From: Streptomyces sp. yr375
Lineage (GTDB): Bacteria; Actinomycetota; Actinomycetes; Streptomycetales; Streptomycetaceae
DNA length: 64,000 nucleotides
Assembly: GCF_900110755.1 (NCBI RefSeq)
Contig: NZ_FOFF01000035.1
Span: forward strand, 30,749 to 94,748
Reading direction: 5' to 3'
Each line of letters begins with the position of its first letter. Positions within the stretch are counted from its first letter, which is position 1. Positions 62,701 through 64,000 of this stretch are shown here, piece by piece. The notes under the pieces were generated by a model that had not been told where the DNA came from, ran no database searches, and saw only the letters and a list, made by a program, of their open reading frames with translations. The position numbers and the translations under genes are program-made.

Positions 62701-64000
62701 CTCCTCGACACCATCGGCATGGCCGGCGACCGCCCCGCCAGCCAGGTCCTGCCCGCCCTGGCGTCCTGGCGACGCCAGCGGCAGGCCGCCGACGCCGCCG
62801 ACCAGTGGTGCTACCAGGACCACTGGCAGCCACTCCCGCCCGCCGCCCTCCACTCCACCGCCCCCGGCGACTGGCTCGTCGTCGCACCTTGCGACTCCGC
62901 CGCCGCCGACGCCGTACTCGCCACCCTGGAGACCGCAGCCCCGCGAATCGTCGTGGTACGCCTCGACGCCACCGCACCCGACCGGGAACAGTACGCGCGG
63001 GCGCTGGCCGAAGCGACGTCTGAGCAGCAGCCCGAGTTCGACGCCGTCGTATCGCTCCTGGACTTCGACTTGGACTCGGACTCGGACTTGGGCCTTGGCG
63101 ATGGAGGTCCTGCGGCATCCCTGGCACTGATTCAGGGTCTGGGTGATGTTGGTGTGGGTGCGCGGTTGTGGTGTGTGACGCGTGGGGCTGTGTCGGTGGG
63201 TGGTTCGGATCGGGTGGTGTCGCCGGGTCAGTGTGGGGTGTGGGGTTTGGGTCGGGTGGCTGGGTTGGAGTTGCCTGAGCGGTGGGGTGGTGTGGTGGAT
63301 GTGCCTGCGGTGTTTGATGGGCGGGCGGCTGGGCGGTTGGTTGGGGTGGTGGGCCAAGGGTCCGAGGATCAGGTTGCGGTGCGTGGTTCGGGTGTGTTGG
63401 TACGTCGTTTGGTGAGGGTGCCTGTTGAGCGTGGGTCTTCTGGTGATGGCTGGGTGCCGTCGGGGACGGTGTTGGTGACGGGTGGTTTGGGTGGTTTGGG
63501 TGGTCATGTGGCGCGGTGGTTGGTGGGGCGTGGGGCTGAGCGGTTGGTGTTGGTGGGGCGTCGGGGTGTGGATGCGCCGGGTGCGGCGGAGCTGGTCGCT
63601 GAGCTGGGTGTGCCGGTGTCGGTGGTGGCGTGTGATGTGGCGGACCGTGAGGGATTGCGGGCGGTGATTGACGGTATTTCTTCGGATTGTCCGTTGACTG
63701 CGGTGGTGCATGCGGCGGGTGTGTTGGATGACGGTGTTCTGGAGGGGCTTTCTGGTGAGCGGTTGGGTGGTGTGTGGCGGGCTAAGGCAATGGGTGCGTG
63801 GAATTTGCATGAGTTGACGCGTGATCTGGATCTGGAGGCGTTTGTTCTTTTCTCTTCGGTGTCGGGTGGTGTGGGTGCGTCGGGTCAGGGGAATTACGCG
63901 GCGGCGAATGCGTTTTTGGATGGGTTGGCGGAGTTCCGGCGTGGTCTGGGTTTGGTCGGGGTGTCGTTGGGGTGGGGTCCGTGGGGTGGTGTGGGTCTGG
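59758..64000 (+). CDS. Modular type I polyketide synthase, 5' part (KS-AT-KR...)
   Basis: GTG start at 59758 giving a docking helix like those of the two upstream proteins (ENEEKLREYLKRVTADL); the frame stays open to the window end (1,414 codons). KS 59857-61180 has Cys 60421-60423 and an acidic, Gly-rich insertion (about 60004-60085). AT 61525-62600 has GHSQGE (Ser 61798-61800) and YASH (62116-62127), so methylmalonyl-CoA. A KR-only linker (EFWAAVENAEL) follows, and then a KR from 63463 with TGGLGGLGG and LDD 63724-63732 (B1), cut at 64000. Predicted increment: CH(CH3)-CH(OH). From about 63130 the codon usage changes abruptly to G- and T-ending codons. The gene continues beyond the window and probably holds more modules. 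Confidence 0.96.
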   Translation, partial: MENEEKLREYLKRVTADLRRSRQRLRQVEEAGSEPIAVVGMACRFPGGVGGPEELWRLVVSEQDAIGPFPTDRGWPAEVFDAGPGIGMGEGDGTDDGDGDGGAPGSASTDSGGFLYDAGDFDAGFFSISPREALAMDPQQRLVLETSWEALEHAGLDPRTLRGSRTGVFLGAAYSGYTSGVYPLPEGVEGHLLTGNVTSAASGRIAYTLGLEGPAVTVDTACSSSLVALHLAVQALRGEECTMALAGGVTVMTHPSTVTELSKQRGLSSDGRCKAFAASADGFGSAEGVGMLLVERLSDAQRLGHRVLAVLRGSAVNQDGASNGLTAPNGPAQERVIRQALANARLAADQVDVIEAHGTGTALGDPIEAQALLATYGQGREDGRPVLLGSVKSNIGHTQAAAGVAGVIKMILAMRAGLAPRTLHVDEPTPHVDWTAGAVELLTSATEWPETGRPRRAAVSSFGISGTNAHMILEQAPATEASTDPAAGELPIPPSPFADPVVLPWPVSGHGADALAGQAKRLADHVADYLDAAAPLDPAAFGRALARRTVFADRAVVFGTDPAERIAGLGALASATPAPQVVTGAATGSGVVFVFSGQGGQWPGMARELLAESPVFAAAIAECEAALAPHVDWSLTGVLDGDGTELERVDVVQPVLWAVMVSLAALWRAVGVRPSAVVGHSQGEIAAAYVAGALSLDDAARVAAVRAQVLAKLTDNGWMVSVEAGVAEVEDVLSGFGDGAGVGVGAVVAAVNGPESVVVSGENGRLDDFVAACAARGLRTRRVAMEYASHSPVVEAVKDDIIAALAGLTPQTPDIPMLSTYTGGWVADGELDAAYWYGNLRNPVRFQEAVTALAAAGHQVFVETGPHPVLSGPVQDTLNAAGSTALAIGTLRRGQGDARRFLTSAAQAFCHGAAVDWPALYAGTGTGTGADTTPLDLPTYAFQRRRYWMTSAAAPAAPRQSTADPVGEEFWAAVENAELDGLLDTIGMAGDRPASQVLPALASWRRQRQAADAADQWCYQDHWQPLPPAALHSTAPGDWLVVAPCDSAAADAVLATLETAAPRIVVVRLDATAPDREQYARALAEATSEQQPEFDAVVSLLDFDLDSDSDLGLGDGGPAASLALIQGLGDVGVGARLWCVTRGAVSVGGSDRVVSPGQCGVWGLGRVAGLELPERWGGVVDVPAVFDGRAAGRLVGVVGQGSEDQVAVRGSGVLVRRLVRVPVERGSSGDGWVPSGTVLVTGGLGGLGGHVARWLVGRGAERLVLVGRRGVDAPGAAELVAELGVPVSVVACDVADREGLRAVIDGISSDCPLTAVVHAAGVLDDGVLEGLSGERLGGVWRAKAMGAWNLHELTRDLDLEAFVLFSSVSGGVGASGQGNYAAANAFLDGLAEFRRGLGLVGVSLGWGPWGGVGL
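59857..64000 (+). other. PKS module KS-AT(methylmalonyl)-KR(B1), incomplete
   Basis: The KS differs from the others: GFFSISPRE, ADGFGSAEGVG, SKQRGL, and the loop GAAYSGYTSG...PEGVEGHLLTGN, the form that follows fully reducing modules in this window. The AT reads MEYASH rather than VDYASH. No DH lies between AT and KR. The KR has FSSVSG and NYAAAN near 63852-63906. The ACP is beyond the window. Confidence 0.9.
63130..64000 (+). other. Block of atypical codon usage (T/G third positions)
   Basis: From about 63130 to the window end the reading frame uses GGT, GTG, TTG, CGT, GAT and similar codons almost to the exclusion of C-ending codons, whereas the preceding 3.3 kb of the same gene mostly ends codons in C or G. 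For example, 63475-63540 has no C-ending codon. The change follows an acidic repeat (FDLDSDSDLGLGDGG, 63061-63105). Confidence 0.8.

Overview
The window lies inside a modular (cis-AT) type I polyketide synthase (PKS) locus. Composition is very GC-rich, third codon positions are mostly G/C, and the proteins are rich in Ala, Gly, Arg and Asp. The megasynthases carry class 1 docking helices at their ends. All of this points to an actinomycete, most likely Streptomyces or a close relative; the species and the product cannot be named from the sequence. No tRNA, rRNA, transposase, CRISPR array or regulatory gene was seen. All four genes are on the + strand.

Layout. (1) 3-5783: 3' part of a PKS gene, with the end of a KR plus ACP, then one complete KS-AT-KR-ACP module and a C-terminal docking tail. 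(2) 5784-6192: a 409-bp gap, by far the longest here, with a G-run tract, a hairpin and four 15-bp repeats nested in an inverted repeat. (3) 6193-22995: a three-module PKS of 5,600 aa. (4) 22996-23056: 61-bp gap with a ribosome binding site. (5) 23057-59680: a seven-module PKS of 12,207 aa, one of the larger bacterial proteins. (6) 59681-59757: 77-bp gap. (7) 59758-64000: 5' part of a fourth PKS gene, KS-AT-KR, cut by the window end.

Together there are 12 complete KS domains, all with the active-site Cys, and 12 AT domains. Eight ATs carry GHSIGE/HAFH (malonyl-CoA) and four carry GHSQGE/YASH (methylmalonyl-CoA). There are 4 DH, 3 ER, 13 KR (two cut by window ends) and 12 ACP. No loading module and no thioesterase are present, so the window is the middle of an assembly line that extends at both ends.

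If the genes act in the order written (docking ends are compatible with this), the predicted backbone increments are: malonyl/OH (A-type KR); methylmalonyl/uncertain (DH and KR both present, both with motif changes); methylmalonyl/OH (A2-type KR); malonyl/CH2; malonyl/OH (A-type); malonyl/OH (B); malonyl/OH (B); malonyl/CH2; malonyl/OH (B); malonyl/OH (B); methylmalonyl/CH2; methylmalonyl/OH (B). This is a long, sparsely methylated polyol with saturated spacers, as in large polyol macrolides or linear polyols. The most informative internal pattern is that a KS loop motif matches the reductive state delivered by the preceding module. Other notable signals are domain-motif losses in one module, an 11-residue duplication in one ER, AT-swap and gene-conversion mosaics, and an abrupt codon-usage switch near 63130.
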